Positions 9,843-18,533 of a stretch of 64,000 nt of DNA are shown in pieces. The first letter of the stretch is position 1. Each line of letters begins with the position of its first letter. Below the pieces are notes generated by a model. That model saw only the letters and a program-made list of their open reading frames with translations, made no database searches and was not told the DNA's origin. A program made the translations under genes and the position numbers. Origin of the DNA: Paludisphaera borealis (GTDB taxonomy: Bacteria; Planctomycetota; Planctomycetia; Isosphaerales; Isosphaeraceae); the NCBI RefSeq assembly GCF_001956985.1, contig NZ_CP019082.1, positions 4,960,001 to 5,024,000 of the forward strand, written 5' to 3'.

Positions 9843-10493
9843 ATGATCCTCGTCTTCCTGACCTGTCTACTGACGCAAGCCCCGAAACCCGAACCGGCGC
9901 CCGTCAAGGCTCCCAAGCTGCGAGACGAGTTGCAGGCCAGGGTCAAGGAGGATCAGGCGGCCCGGTTCGCGATGATCGACTTCATGGCCAAGCACCAGAC
10001 GGGCGCCAAGTCCGCCGACGGCCGGACCGCCGTCAGTCTGTCGCCGGAGCAGAACAAGGAGCTTCAAACACTCATCAAACGTGTCAAGAAGGCCGACGAC
10101 GACAACACGGCGTGGCTGGCGGAAATCGTTCGCGAACACGGTTGGCCGGGGAAGTCGCTGATCGGCGAATCCGCCGCTCACGACGCCTGGCTGCTGGTTC
10201 AGCACGCCGACGCGCACAAGGACTTCCAGGACGACTGCCTGCAAAAGATGAAGGCCGCGCCCGCCGGCGAGGTCGCCCCCCGCGACGTCGCCTACCTGAC
10301 CGACCGGACCCTGACCAACCGAGGCAAGAAGCAGATCTACGGCACCCAGACCCGACTCGAAAACGGCAAGGCCGTCCCCTTTCCCATCGAAGACGAGGCG
10401 AACGTCGATCAAAAGCGGAAGGAATGCGGCATGCAACCCCTGGCCGAATACCTCAAGCAGGTGGAGGAGACGTACGTCAAACCGAAGCCGTGA
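9843..10493 (+). CDS. DUF6624 family protein, probably exported
   Basis: The 216-residue protein has a short hydrophobic N-terminus (MILVFLTCLLTQ) that may be a signal peptide or a lipoprotein signal around C8, then a charged region. The core shows the DUF6624 pattern: HGWPGKSLIGESAAHDAWLL, QHADAHKDFQDDCL, AYLTDRTLTNRGKKQIYGTQ, and a final GMQPLAEYLKQVEE. Family members occur in many bacteria and have no known biochemical role. It stands alone after the sigma/anti-sigma pair, with a 154-base gap that shows no promoter I can place. Confidence 0.75.
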   Translation: MILVFLTCLLTQAPKPEPAPVKAPKLRDELQARVKEDQAARFAMIDFMAKHQTGAKSADGRTAVSLSPEQNKELQTLIKRVKKADDDNTAWLAEIVREHGWPGKSLIGESAAHDAWLLVQHADAHKDFQDDCLQKMKAAPAGEVAPRDVAYLTDRTLTNRGKKQIYGTQTRLENGKAVPFPIEDEANVDQKRKECGMQPLAEYLKQVEETYVKPKP

Positions 10494-10652
10494 TGCATCG
10501 AATCTGAGCCATGTGTCTTGGATGCTACGCGCCAGCCTCCTGGTTGACTCCTTGTTGAATTTTTGATTGCGAGCGGGGCCGGCAGGTCGTAAGGTGTGGT
10601 CGAACGAGTCCATCCCTCCCGCGACGTCTCGCCGGCCGACGGAAATCCCGCC

Positions 10653-12809
10653 ATGACGATCCGTCTCCTCCTATCCTCCCTGTTCTTGCTGGCGGCGACG
10701 GCCGCGCGCGGCGACGACGATCTGGATTTCTTCGAGCAGCGGATTCGTCCGATCCTCGTCGAGAAGTGCCAGTCGTGCCACGGGCCGGAGAAGCAAAAAG
10801 GGGGGCTGCGGCTCGACTCGAAAGAAGCCTGGCGGCGAGGGGGCGGTCGTGGGCCGGCTGTTGTACCGAAGGATGTCGAGCAAAGCCCGCTGATCGCAGC
10901 GGTGCGCCGCGACGACGACCTCGCCATGCCGCCGAGCGAGACCGCCAAGCTGAATGACCGCGAGGTCGCCGACCTGGTCGAATGGGTCCGCCGAGGCGCG
11001 CCCGATCCTCGGGAAGGGGTCGCCCAGATCGGCGGCATGACCCGTGACGAGGCGTCCCGGCTCTGGTCGCTGCGGCCCGTCGCTCGTCCAGTCGTTCCCG
11101 CGAGGCAGAGCTTGACCGGAAACGCGATCGACGCGTTCCTCGACGCCCGGATCGGTTCGTCCGGGTTGACCGTCGCGCCTCGGGCGGACAAGCGGACGTT
11201 GATCCGCCGGGTCACGTTCGACCTGACCGGATTGCCGCCGACGCTCGACGAGGTGAAGATTTTCGAGGCCGACGAATCGCCTGGGGCGTTCGCGAAGGTC
11301 GTCGACCGCCTGCTCGCCTCGCCGCATTACGGCGAGCGGTGGGGAAGGCGCTGGCTGGACGTCGTCCGCTACGCCGATACGGCCGGCGAGAACTCGGACC
11401 GGCCGTTGCCCCACGCCTGGAAGTACCGCAACTGGGTGATCGCGGCGTTCAACGCCGACCTGCCGTACGACGAGTTCGTCCGGCTCCAGATCGCCGGCGA
11501 CCTGATGACGGCCGGTCGTAGCCCGACCGAGACGGCCGACCGGATCGTGGCCACGGGGTTCCTGGCCATCGCCCGGCGGTTCGGGCACGACATCGACAAG
11601 GACGTGCACCTGACCCGCGAGGACGTCATCGACACGACCGGCAAGGCGTTCCTCGGCCTGACGATCGCCTGCGCGCGGTGCCACGACCACAAGTTCGACC
11701 CGATCACGGCCGACGACTATTACGCGCTCTACGGGATTCTCGCCGGCACCCGGCTGCCGTTCCCCGGCTGCGAGCCCACCCCCGCGCCGCGCGATCTCGT
11801 GCCGCTGGCGACCGGCGGGATGGCCTTCGCGGTGGCCGAGGGGACGCCGGGCGACGTGCCGATGCATATGCGCGGCGACCCCGAGAAGCCCGGCGTGAAG
11901 GTGCCGCGGCGATGGCTCGAAGTGCTCGGCGGCCAGCCCGTCCCGCCCGGCGGCGGCAGCGGCCGGCTCGCCCTCGCCGGCTGGCTGACGGCCCCCGAAA
12001 ACCCCCTCGCCGCGCGGGTGATGGTCAACCGGATCTGGCTCGGCCACTTCGGTCGGGGTATCGTGGCCACGCCGTCCGACTTCGGTTCGCGCGGCCGGCC
12101 GCCGACGAACCCCGAGCTGCTCGACTGGCTGGCGTCGGAGTTCATCGCCTCGGGCTGGAGCGTCAAGGCGATGCACCGGCTGATCGTGTCGTCCGACGCC
12201 TACCAGCGGTCGTGCGAGACGTCCGTCGACGCCGATCCTGAGAACGCCCGCGTCGCCCGGTTCGAGCGCCGGCGGCTCTCGGCCGAGGAGCTGCGCGACG
12301 CCTTGCTCGTCGCGGCCGACCGCCTCGACCGCACCCCCGGCGGGCCGCACCCGTTCCCCCCCGAGAGCACCTGGCATTTCTCCCAGCACGACCCGTTCGC
12401 GGCGACGTACCCGAACGACCGTCGAGCGGTGTACCAGATGACGCTGCGGAACCGCCGCGACCCGTTCGCGAGCCTGTTCGACGGCGCCGACCCGAACTCC
12501 TCGACCCCGGTCCGCGACGAGTCGACCGTGCCCACCCAGGCGCTCTTCTTCCTCAACTCGCCGCTGGTCCACGAGTGCTCGGAGCGGATCGCCGGGCGGC
12601 TGGGGGCGGATCGGTCCGAGGATCAAAGGATCGAGCGGCTTTACGAAATCCTCCTCCAGCGGTCGCCGTCGATGGAAGAGCGCGAGCGAGGGCGGAAGTT
12701 CGTCGCCGACTACGCCGGCGCGGTGTCGGACGCGGAGAAGCCGACGGCCCCGTGGTCGGCGTTGGCCCGCGTGCTGATCGGCGGCAACGAGTTCCTTTAC
12801 GTCGAGTGA
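10653..12809 (+). CDS. Planctomycete c-type haem / DUF1549 / DUF1553 protein
   Basis: A signal peptide (1-20) is followed by a single-haem cytochrome c-like domain with CQSCH (C39, C42, H43) in the PSCyt1 context RPILVEKCQSCHGPEKQKG. DUF1549 follows with the motif LIRRVTFDLTGLPPT and SPHYGERWGRRWLDVVRY. DUF1553 covers the C-terminal part, with NPLAARVMVNRIWLGHFGRG. At 718 residues it is shorter than most relatives, which often carry PA14 or concanavalin-like inserts. The start is the ATG before the signal peptide. These proteins are always found next to DUF1501 genes, as here; the substrate is unknown, with roles in polysaccharide breakdown proposed. Confidence 0.88.
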   Translation: MTIRLLLSSLFLLAATAARGDDDLDFFEQRIRPILVEKCQSCHGPEKQKGGLRLDSKEAWRRGGGRGPAVVPKDVEQSPLIAAVRRDDDLAMPPSETAKLNDREVADLVEWVRRGAPDPREGVAQIGGMTRDEASRLWSLRPVARPVVPARQSLTGNAIDAFLDARIGSSGLTVAPRADKRTLIRRVTFDLTGLPPTLDEVKIFEADESPGAFAKVVDRLLASPHYGERWGRRWLDVVRYADTAGENSDRPLPHAWKYRNWVIAAFNADLPYDEFVRLQIAGDLMTAGRSPTETADRIVATGFLAIARRFGHDIDKDVHLTREDVIDTTGKAFLGLTIACARCHDHKFDPITADDYYALYGILAGTRLPFPGCEPTPAPRDLVPLATGGMAFAVAEGTPGDVPMHMRGDPEKPGVKVPRRWLEVLGGQPVPPGGGSGRLALAGWLTAPENPLAARVMVNRIWLGHFGRGIVATPSDFGSRGRPPTNPELLDWLASEFIASGWSVKAMHRLIVSSDAYQRSCETSVDADPENARVARFERRRLSAEELRDALLVAADRLDRTPGGPHPFPPESTWHFSQHDPFAATYPNDRRAVYQMTLRNRRDPFASLFDGADPNSSTPVRDESTVPTQALFFLNSPLVHECSERIAGRLGADRSEDQRIERLYEILLQRSPSMEERERGRKFVADYAGAVSDAEKPTAPWSALARVLIGGNEFLYVE

Positions 12810-12818
12810 GGCGGGACG

Positions 12819-14243
12819 ATGCGAACCGAACCGAATCCGGGCCGCCGACATTTCCTCCGCTCGGCCGTGGCGGGCTCGATCTTGATGCCCGCACTGATCG
12901 ACGAACTGACCGCCGCCGACGCCTCGAAACCCCCGCGCGGCGTCGACCCGCTCGCCCCTCGGCCGCCGCACTATCCGGCCAAGGCGAAGTCGGTGATCTT
13001 CGTCTACCTGAGCGGCGGCGTCTCGCACGTCGATTCGTTCGATCCCAAGCCCCGGCTGTTCGCCGACCACGGCAAGTCGGTGACCCTCGACCATCCCGAG
13101 ACCAAGAACCGGCCGGGCTACGAGAAGCTCTATCTCAAGCGGCCCGGCTGGACGTTTTCGCCTCGGGGCGAGAGCGGCACCGAGGTCAGCGACCTGTTTC
13201 CCGAGATCGGCGGATGCGTCGACGATTTTGCGTTGATCCGATCGATGCACACCTCGCATTCGAACCACTACAACGCCACGCTCGGACTGCACACCGGCTC
13301 GTTCGCGTTCGCCCGGCCGAGCCTGGGCTCGTGGCTGAGCTTCGGGCTCGGCAGCGAGTCGAAGGACCTGCCGTCGTTCGTGGTGATCGCCCCCAAGGTG
13401 CCGTACGCCGGCTCGCAGGTCTGGGCCAGCGACTTCCTCCCCGGAGCGCATCAGGGGACGCGGTTGACCCCCGGCCCCGAGCCGATCGCCGACCTCGCCC
13501 GCCGCGTCCCATCGTCCGCCCGTCAGGAGATGGAGCTGGCCGCGATCCGCGACGTCAACGCCGCGCACCTGGCCGCGCGAGCAGGGTCGGACGACGGCCG
13601 GCTGGCGGCTCGCATCCGGTCGTTCGAGACCGCCTTCGGCATGCAGTCGGCCATGCCCGAGGCGCTCGACGTTTCGCGTGAGACCGACGCCACGCTCGCT
13701 CTTTACGGTCTGGCGCGCGGCCAGGCCGACGGCTTCGGCTGGCAGTGCCTGGCGGCCCGGCGTCTGGTCGAGCGCGGGGTTCGGTTCGTCGAGCTGATCG
13801 ACACCGGATCGAGCGGCAACTGGGACTCGCACGGCGACATGGCCGACCACGGCCGCCTGGCGAAGAACGTCGACCGGCCCGTCGCCGGCCTGCTGCGCGA
13901 CCTGAAATCGCGCGGGCTGATGGACGAGGTGCTCGTCGTTTTCACCACCGAGTTCGGCCGCACGCCGTTCAACAACACCGTCGAAAACAAGGGGCGCGAG
14001 CATCACTCGTGGGCCTTCAGCTCGTGGCTGGCCGGCGCGGGGGTGAAGCCGGGCGTCGTCCACGGCGCGACCGACGAGCACGGCGTTCGGGCGGTCGTCG
14101 ACCCCGTCCACATCCACGATTTCCACGCCACGATCCTCCACCTGATGGGCCTCGACCACACGCGCCTGACCTACCGCCACGCCGGCCGCGACTACCGCTT
14201 GACCGACGTCCATGGCGAAATCGTCAAGGGCGTACTCGCTTGA
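12819..14243 (+). CDS. DUF1501 family protein with Tat signal (first copy)
   Basis: This 474-residue protein starts 9 bases after the DUF1553 gene and is in the same operon. A twin-arginine signal GRRHFLRSAVAG lies at residues 8-19. DUF1501 is related to alkaline phosphatase/sulfatase folds: VIFVYLSGGVSHVDSFDPKP matches the first metal-site region, GNWDSHGDMADHG the second, and VLVVFTTEFGRTPFNN the third. It is probably exported folded and works with the c-haem partner. The enzymatic activity is not established. Confidence 0.85.
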   Translation: MRTEPNPGRRHFLRSAVAGSILMPALIDELTAADASKPPRGVDPLAPRPPHYPAKAKSVIFVYLSGGVSHVDSFDPKPRLFADHGKSVTLDHPETKNRPGYEKLYLKRPGWTFSPRGESGTEVSDLFPEIGGCVDDFALIRSMHTSHSNHYNATLGLHTGSFAFARPSLGSWLSFGLGSESKDLPSFVVIAPKVPYAGSQVWASDFLPGAHQGTRLTPGPEPIADLARRVPSSARQEMELAAIRDVNAAHLAARAGSDDGRLAARIRSFETAFGMQSAMPEALDVSRETDATLALYGLARGQADGFGWQCLAARRLVERGVRFVELIDTGSSGNWDSHGDMADHGRLAKNVDRPVAGLLRDLKSRGLMDEVLVVFTTEFGRTPFNNTVENKGREHHSWAFSSWLAGAGVKPGVVHGATDEHGVRAVVDPVHIHDFHATILHLMGLDHTRLTYRHAGRDYRLTDVHGEIVKGVLA

Positions 14244-14265
14244 CGTTGATGGAAAGGAGGCCCTC

Positions 14266-15732
14266 ATGAGCCGTCACAAACGACCGCAGCCGAAGCACGA
14301 CCACGGGCACGCTTTCACCGGCTTCAATGCGCTCGAGCGCGAGGGCCTGGTCGTGGCCAGCCGGCGGAACATGCTCAAGGCGAGCGTGGCGGGCCTCGCC
14401 GGCCTGGGCCTGCCCGACCTGCTCGAACTCCGCGCGCGGGCCTCGGCGGCGGGGACGCCGGTCAAGGGGCGCAAGGCGGTGATCCTGCTCTGGATGACGG
14501 GCGGTCCCAGCCACATCGACACCTGGGACCCGAAGCCGAACCGGCCGCTCGAAAACCGGGGGCCGTTCGGCGTGATCGCGTCGAAGCTGCCGGGCGTCTT
14601 CGTCTGCGAGCATCTGCCGAAGCAGGCGGCGATGCTCGACAAGTTCACGATCATCCGCTCCGTCGACGCCAAGTTCAGCAACCACGAGCCCAACAAGGTC
14701 TTCCAGACGGCCAACCTCGACGCCGAGCCCCGCCTGGCCGGCCCGAGCGCCGAGATGTATCCGGCCATCGCCTCGATCGTCGCCAAGCACCACGGTGCGA
14801 ACCAACCGGGCATCCCGCCGTACGTGGCCTTTCAGACCTCGCGCAGCCACATCGCCTACGGCGGCCACCTCGGCCGAAGGTACGACCCGTTCATCGCCAA
14901 CCGGGCGGGTCGACTGCCGATCTACAACGACGTCGGCGTCGACACCGGCAAGATGACCGAGGCCGACTTCTTTCACCTTCCCCGAGGGCTCACCCACGAC
15001 CGGCTCAAAGACCGCCGCGCTCTCCTGACCGACATCGACGGCCTGCGGCGCGACCTGGACCGCTCGGCCGACGTCGAGGCGATGGGCCGTTACGGCCACG
15101 AGGCGATGGAGCTGCTGGTCGGCCGTCGCGCGCAGGAGGCGTTCGATATCAGCAATGAGCCCGAAGCGGTCCGCGACCGCTATGGCAAGCACCTCTGGTG
15201 TCAGCAGGCGCTGTTGGCCCGGCGGCTGGTTGAGGCGGGCGTCGCCTTCGTGACGCTCGATTTGAGCTATCACACGGCGTCGGGAACCTGGGACACGCAC
15301 GGCGACAACATCCCGCCCTACGGCGGCATCAGCAAGGGGCTCAAGCCGCTCCTGCCGATCTTCGACCATTTGATCACGACGCTGGTCTCCGACCTCGGCG
15401 AGCGCGGGCTGCTCGACGACGTGCTGGTCGTCGCCATGGGCGAATTCGGCCGCACGCCGCTGATGGGCACTCAAGGGAGCACCGACGGCCGCAACCACTG
15501 GGCGGTCGTGATGTCGATGGCAATGGCGGGCGGCGGCCTGCGCCATGGCCAGGTGATCGGCTCGACCGAGTCCGACGGCGGCCACATCAAGGAGCGCCCC
15601 GTCACCCCCGGCGACCTCGCCGCCACCATCTACCGCCACATGGGCGTTCCCCTCGACGCCACCTACCCCGACGGCACCGGCCGCCCCCGCTTCATCGTCG
15701 ACCGTGGCGAGCCGATCGCGGAATTATTCTGA
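14266..15732 (+). CDS. DUF1501 family protein with Tat-like signal (second copy)
   Basis: The second DUF1501 protein (488 residues) begins MSRHKRPQPKHDHGHAFTGF; the start is fixed by AAGGAGG a few bases upstream. A Tat-like SRRNMLKASVAGLAGLG follows at about residues 32-48. Motifs match the first copy: ILLWMTGGPSHIDTWDPKP, GTWDTHGDNIPPYGG and VLVVAMGEFGRTPLMG. The sequence is well diverged from the first copy, so this is not a recent duplication. It is the last gene of the c-haem/DUF1549/DUF1553 operon. Confidence 0.87.
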   Translation: MSRHKRPQPKHDHGHAFTGFNALEREGLVVASRRNMLKASVAGLAGLGLPDLLELRARASAAGTPVKGRKAVILLWMTGGPSHIDTWDPKPNRPLENRGPFGVIASKLPGVFVCEHLPKQAAMLDKFTIIRSVDAKFSNHEPNKVFQTANLDAEPRLAGPSAEMYPAIASIVAKHHGANQPGIPPYVAFQTSRSHIAYGGHLGRRYDPFIANRAGRLPIYNDVGVDTGKMTEADFFHLPRGLTHDRLKDRRALLTDIDGLRRDLDRSADVEAMGRYGHEAMELLVGRRAQEAFDISNEPEAVRDRYGKHLWCQQALLARRLVEAGVAFVTLDLSYHTASGTWDTHGDNIPPYGGISKGLKPLLPIFDHLITTLVSDLGERGLLDDVLVVAMGEFGRTPLMGTQGSTDGRNHWAVVMSMAMAGGGLRHGQVIGSTESDGGHIKERPVTPGDLAATIYRHMGVPLDATYPDGTGRPRFIVDRGEPIAELF

Positions 15733-15770
15733 TCGCTTCGTGCTTGCCCGTGTGATTCCGGCAATGGGGT

Positions 15771-15837
15771 GGCCCGGGTTCGTACTCGACCCCGGGGACG
15801 CGTGCCGTGGCTTCTCTACCAAGCTCGGACGCGCCGG
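15771..15837 (+). repeat. Direct repeat, copy A
   Basis: This stretch of about 67 bases starts GGCCCGGGTTCGTACTCGAC and recurs in the same orientation at 16338-16404 with a handful of mismatches. The copies flank the small bS21-like gene. The hairpin at 17069-17099 shares the GTGGCCCGGGTTCG part, so all three may derive from one intergenic element. Confidence 0.7.
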
Positions 15838-15880
15838 ACCTGGTCCACCTGTGGCTATTACAACGGACGAGGGATAGGGT

Positions 15881-15911
15881 AACCGGCAGTTGACGAATGC
15901 CTCTGCCGGTT
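15881..15911. terminator. Hairpin in the convergent gap between DUF1501 and the bS21-like gene
   Basis: Perfect 9-base arms AACCGGCAG (15881-15889) and CTGCCGGTT (15903-15911) enclose a 13-base loop. It lies just after the stop of the minus-strand bS21-like gene and 150 bases after the DUF1501 stop. No T-run follows on either strand, so a role as terminator is tentative. Confidence 0.4.
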
Positions 15912-15918
15912 CCCGTGC

Positions 15919-16215
15919 TCACGTCACGACGTAACGCCCCAACGGCCCCATCGCTCTGCGGGGCCTCATCTCGATATCATCTGCCCAGTCAAGCTCCCAA
16001 TCTTGACTATAGAGGCCGCCGCCCCGCTTTCTGACACGGTCATTCCACCGTCGGCGGCGGTTCAAGATGCTTGGCTTCAAGTAAATGTTGCGCCGTGGCT
16101 TGTGCCACTTGCAGTGATTAAGCGGATAGGCTCCCTCGGCGCGGATTCGCTTTCGGAATCGGCGGAGCGTCTCTGCGATCAGCTCGCCTTCCTTCACCTC
16201 GATCCAAACACCCAT
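15919..16215 (-). CDS. bS21-like small basic protein
   Basis: The 98-residue product starts MGVWIEVKEGELIAETLRRF. The spacing of GE, LRRFRKR, the tyrosine in NIYLKPS and the arginine-rich RRRRWNDRVRKR resembles ribosomal protein bS21 (V-x-GE-x-ALRRFKR ... YEKPS-x-RRR). It departs from bS21 in having the insert PLNHCKWHKPRRN and a non-basic tail of about 30 residues. The start is inferred from the alignment; no good Shine-Dalgarno is visible, and the longer frame upstream reads through direct repeat B. It may be a bS21 paralogue, or an RNA-binding protein of another kind. Confidence 0.5.
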   Translation of the reverse strand: MGVWIEVKEGELIAETLRRFRKRIRAEGAYPLNHCKWHKPRRNIYLKPSILNRRRRWNDRVRKRGGGLYSQDWELDWADDIEMRPRRAMGPLGRYVVT

Positions 16216-16337
16216 TCTGCGGCGTCTTGGCGGCTGACGCACTGCCGGTGGAAACGTGAACTGAATCTCGATTGTCAGGATCTTCGCAGGGAGATCGCGG
16301 GGATTCAAGGCGATGGAGCCAGGAATAATCGGCGGGC

Positions 16338-16404
16338 GGCCCAAGTTCGTACTCGACCCCGGGGACGTGGGCCGTGGCTTCACTGCCAAGCTCGGACGCG
16401 CTGA
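16338..16404 (+). repeat. Direct repeat, copy B
   Basis: Second copy of the element at 15771-15837, starting GGCCCAAGTTCGTACTCGAC. Both copies share the blocks TTCGTACTCGACCCCGGGGA, GCCGTGGCTTC and CCAAGCTCGGACGCGC. About 500 bases separate the copies. Confidence 0.7.
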
Positions 16405-16456
16405 CCCGGAGGCTCCCGCTGCTCAACGAGGCTAGGCGGTCTCAAGTAGGGTGGAC

Positions 16457-16999
16457 CTAGTTTGGAGCCTCCTCCGTGCATGGCACCCCTCGCTCCTTTG
16501 CCCGACTGATAATCTCGGGGATGGCATCCTGGAGGAAACGGTCCGAGCCGGGGTTGACTTGGATGTGGACTCTTTCACCAGTCTTTTTCGTGAAATCCAG
16601 ATAATGAACATCCTGGACCGTCCTACCGATCGGGATCTTCTTGACTGTGTGTTCGATCCCGCCAAGTTCATCAAATTGGAAATTGAAGTAATTGAAGCCC
16701 CGGTTCCACTCCACATGATTGGGGTCAATCGTTGTTCGGCTTACGGATAGGCCGGGGACTGTCGTGCAGAGGACGAGGACTCCACCGCCGAGCACGATGG
16801 AACCCAGCCATTTGCGCTTCTTTCGTATATACCACCCCGCCACGCAGGCCGATGCGGCCGCCAGGGCCACGACTGCGATTAGCCAGGTCTCAATTGTATA
16901 AGTGGATGTATCTCCTTCCACATGCCGTTTGACGCAGCCGAGCGGGACCATTGCGGCTGAAGTCAAACATACAGCCAAATATCTTTGTGATCGCCGCAC
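16457..16999 (-). CDS. Hypothetical membrane lipoprotein, 180 aa
   Basis: The N-terminus carries a lipoprotein signal with lipobox PLGC (C22) after a hydrophobic stretch. Two transmembrane helices follow (about 38-57 and 64-83). The C-terminal 95 residues form a soluble domain containing NYFNFQFDELGGIEHTVKKI and VHYLDFTKKTGERVHIQVNP. I do not recognise a family. Base composition is less GC-rich than in neighbouring genes. It lies next to direct repeat B and is separated from the LarA-like gene by the hairpin at 17069-17099. Confidence 0.65.
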   Translation of the reverse strand: MRRSQRYLAVCLTSAAMVPLGCVKRHVEGDTSTYTIETWLIAVVALAAASACVAGWYIRKKRKWLGSIVLGGGVLVLCTTVPGLSVSRTTIDPNHVEWNRGFNYFNFQFDELGGIEHTVKKIPIGRTVQDVHYLDFTKKTGERVHIQVNPGSDRFLQDAIPEIISRAKERGVPCTEEAPN

Positions 17000-17068
17000 T
17001 CTGTGCGCCTCCCTGATAGGACGCCAGGCAACTTCTCACCACCGTATACGCGCCCGGGATGGACGGAT

Positions 17069-17099
17069 GGGTGGCCCGGGTTCGGAGACCGGGCCACCC
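17069..17099 (-). terminator. Perfect hairpin after the LarA-like gene
   Basis: The arms GGGTGGCCCGG (17069-17079) and CCGGGCCACCC (17089-17099) form an 11-base perfect stem with a 9-base loop, 22 bases beyond the stop of the minus-strand LarA-like gene. There is no U-tract, so it could instead be a copy of a dispersed palindromic element. Confidence 0.5.
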
Positions 17100-17120
17100 G
17101 TCGCCGCATAATTCAATCGG

Positions 17121-18479
17121 TCAGGACGCGTTCTCGCTCCAGTAGCGATCGAGTTCCAGGTGTCCCTCGGCGTCGAAGTGGAGCGGTGCCGGCTCCGCGA
17201 CGACATGGGCGTCGACGGTGCATGCGATGTCGTCCATGGCGGCGGGTGTGAGGAGCAGTCGCGTCATTTCGAGGGTGCTGAAGATGACGGCCGCGCGGAC
17301 GCCGGTGGCGCCCGACGGGCACACGGCGAGCGCCAGTTGCAGGGCGTCTCGATCGTTCTCGCAGACGATCGGCCGCATCGCCTGGTTCGGGGTGAGGGCG
17401 GAGAGGCAGTTCACGGCCGTCCGCTCCCAGTCGACGGCCTCGTCGAAACGACGCGTGATGAACTGGCAAAGCCCGACGCCGATCGCGTTGCCGTGGCTTC
17501 CCTCGGTGAGCCGACCGCCGATGATGGTGTGGATACGCGGCATCGACGGCTTCCACGCCTGTCCCTGGATGTATCCGTAGGGAGACCGACCGATCGTCTT
17601 CGTATGCATGCCTTGCCCGGACTTGTCTTTGCCGAGATAGACGCAGTAGAGCAGGTCGAGATCCATGACGGGGAGCGAAGGCATCAGCGCCCTGGAGCGT
17701 CCGAGCGCCGCCGCCTCCGTGGCAAAGAAGCGGTCCACCGTCTCGACGGGCGAGCCGATGATCTCGGCCGTCTCGTCGAACGCATTCTCGACGATGCCCA
17801 GGCCGCCGGCGATCTTCAGTTCCGTTCCGCCGATCGTGCGGCGGGCCGAGGTCTCGATGGCGGCTCCGAGGCCGATGCCCGGGATGTGCTTGTGCATCTC
17901 GATCGCCTGCATCTTCGACAGCCCAAGGGCCAGGATCTTGGCGAAGCCGGACTCGAGGCCGTAGCGCCCCGCAGGGAGCGGGACGGGCCAGTCGATGTCG
18001 GTGTGATCCTTGATGCGGTTGACCAGGACCACGAGATCGCACGCCAGCGCGTCCTCCGAGACGTGGACCTCGACGCCGTCCACGGTGGCGATATGACGCG
18101 TCTCCATCCGCGAGCAGACGCGCGCGCCGACCGACGCCTCGGTCACCCCGCGCGAGCCCGCCATCTCAAGCTCGCCGTCCGCCGTCCCGCCGCCGTGCGT
18201 GCCCATCGCCGTCAGGACTCGGACCTCCTTGCAACGCGGCTTCAGAAACTCGACGGCCGAGCGGACGACGGTCTGGATGTCGCGGATTCCGCGGCTGGGC
18301 ATCGTGAGCCCGACGATCTTGTCGACCAAGTGCGCGGGGACCGGAAAGATCTTGTGCATCTCCTGAAACACCGCCGCACGCACATCCGACACACGCGGCC
18401 TCGCGAACACCTGCTCCACCACGGCGAAGGGGGGCAGGTTCCTGACGCGTGGGCATAGATCCAGCTTCATTGAAATCAC
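17121..18479 (-). CDS. LarA-like (lactate racemase N-terminal domain, DUF2088-type) protein
   Basis: The 452-residue protein resembles the LarA N-terminal family in its GTHGGGT loop (LTAMGTHGGGTADGELEMAG) and in the pattern VVLVNRIKDHTDI ... ESGFAKILALGLSKMQAIEMH. True LarA carries a nickel-pincer cofactor and racemises lactate; this longer, divergent branch is annotated only as LarA-like, and its substrate is unknown. The cofactor lysine of LarA cannot be assigned from sequence alone. It may begin at M4. It is downstream of the sigma/kinase pair on the same strand with a 54-base gap. Confidence 0.6.
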   Translation of the reverse strand: MISMKLDLCPRVRNLPPFAVVEQVFARPRVSDVRAAVFQEMHKIFPVPAHLVDKIVGLTMPSRGIRDIQTVVRSAVEFLKPRCKEVRVLTAMGTHGGGTADGELEMAGSRGVTEASVGARVCSRMETRHIATVDGVEVHVSEDALACDLVVLVNRIKDHTDIDWPVPLPAGRYGLESGFAKILALGLSKMQAIEMHKHIPGIGLGAAIETSARRTIGGTELKIAGGLGIVENAFDETAEIIGSPVETVDRFFATEAAALGRSRALMPSLPVMDLDLLYCVYLGKDKSGQGMHTKTIGRSPYGYIQGQAWKPSMPRIHTIIGGRLTEGSHGNAIGVGLCQFITRRFDEAVDWERTAVNCLSALTPNQAMRPIVCENDRDALQLALAVCPSGATGVRAAVIFSTLEMTRLLLTPAAMDDIACTVDAHVVAEPAPLHFDAEGHLELDRYWSENAS

Positions 18480-18533
18480 TCGTGGCTGAATAAGATGTAT
18501 TAAAAGTTGCCAGTCGGTATGCTGATTTAATGC

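Noticed and set aside
10671-14267. A 1198-codon open frame on the minus strand, antisense to the DUF1549/DUF1553 and DUF1501 genes
   Set aside because: It exactly mirrors three well-supported genes on the plus strand. Its translation is rich in R, G, A, V and H without any domain pattern, as expected for the antisense of GC-rich genes.
17160-18458. A 432-codon plus-strand frame over the LarA-like gene
   Set aside because: The minus-strand protein has LarA-family motifs, and this frame is R/D/H-rich with no domain.
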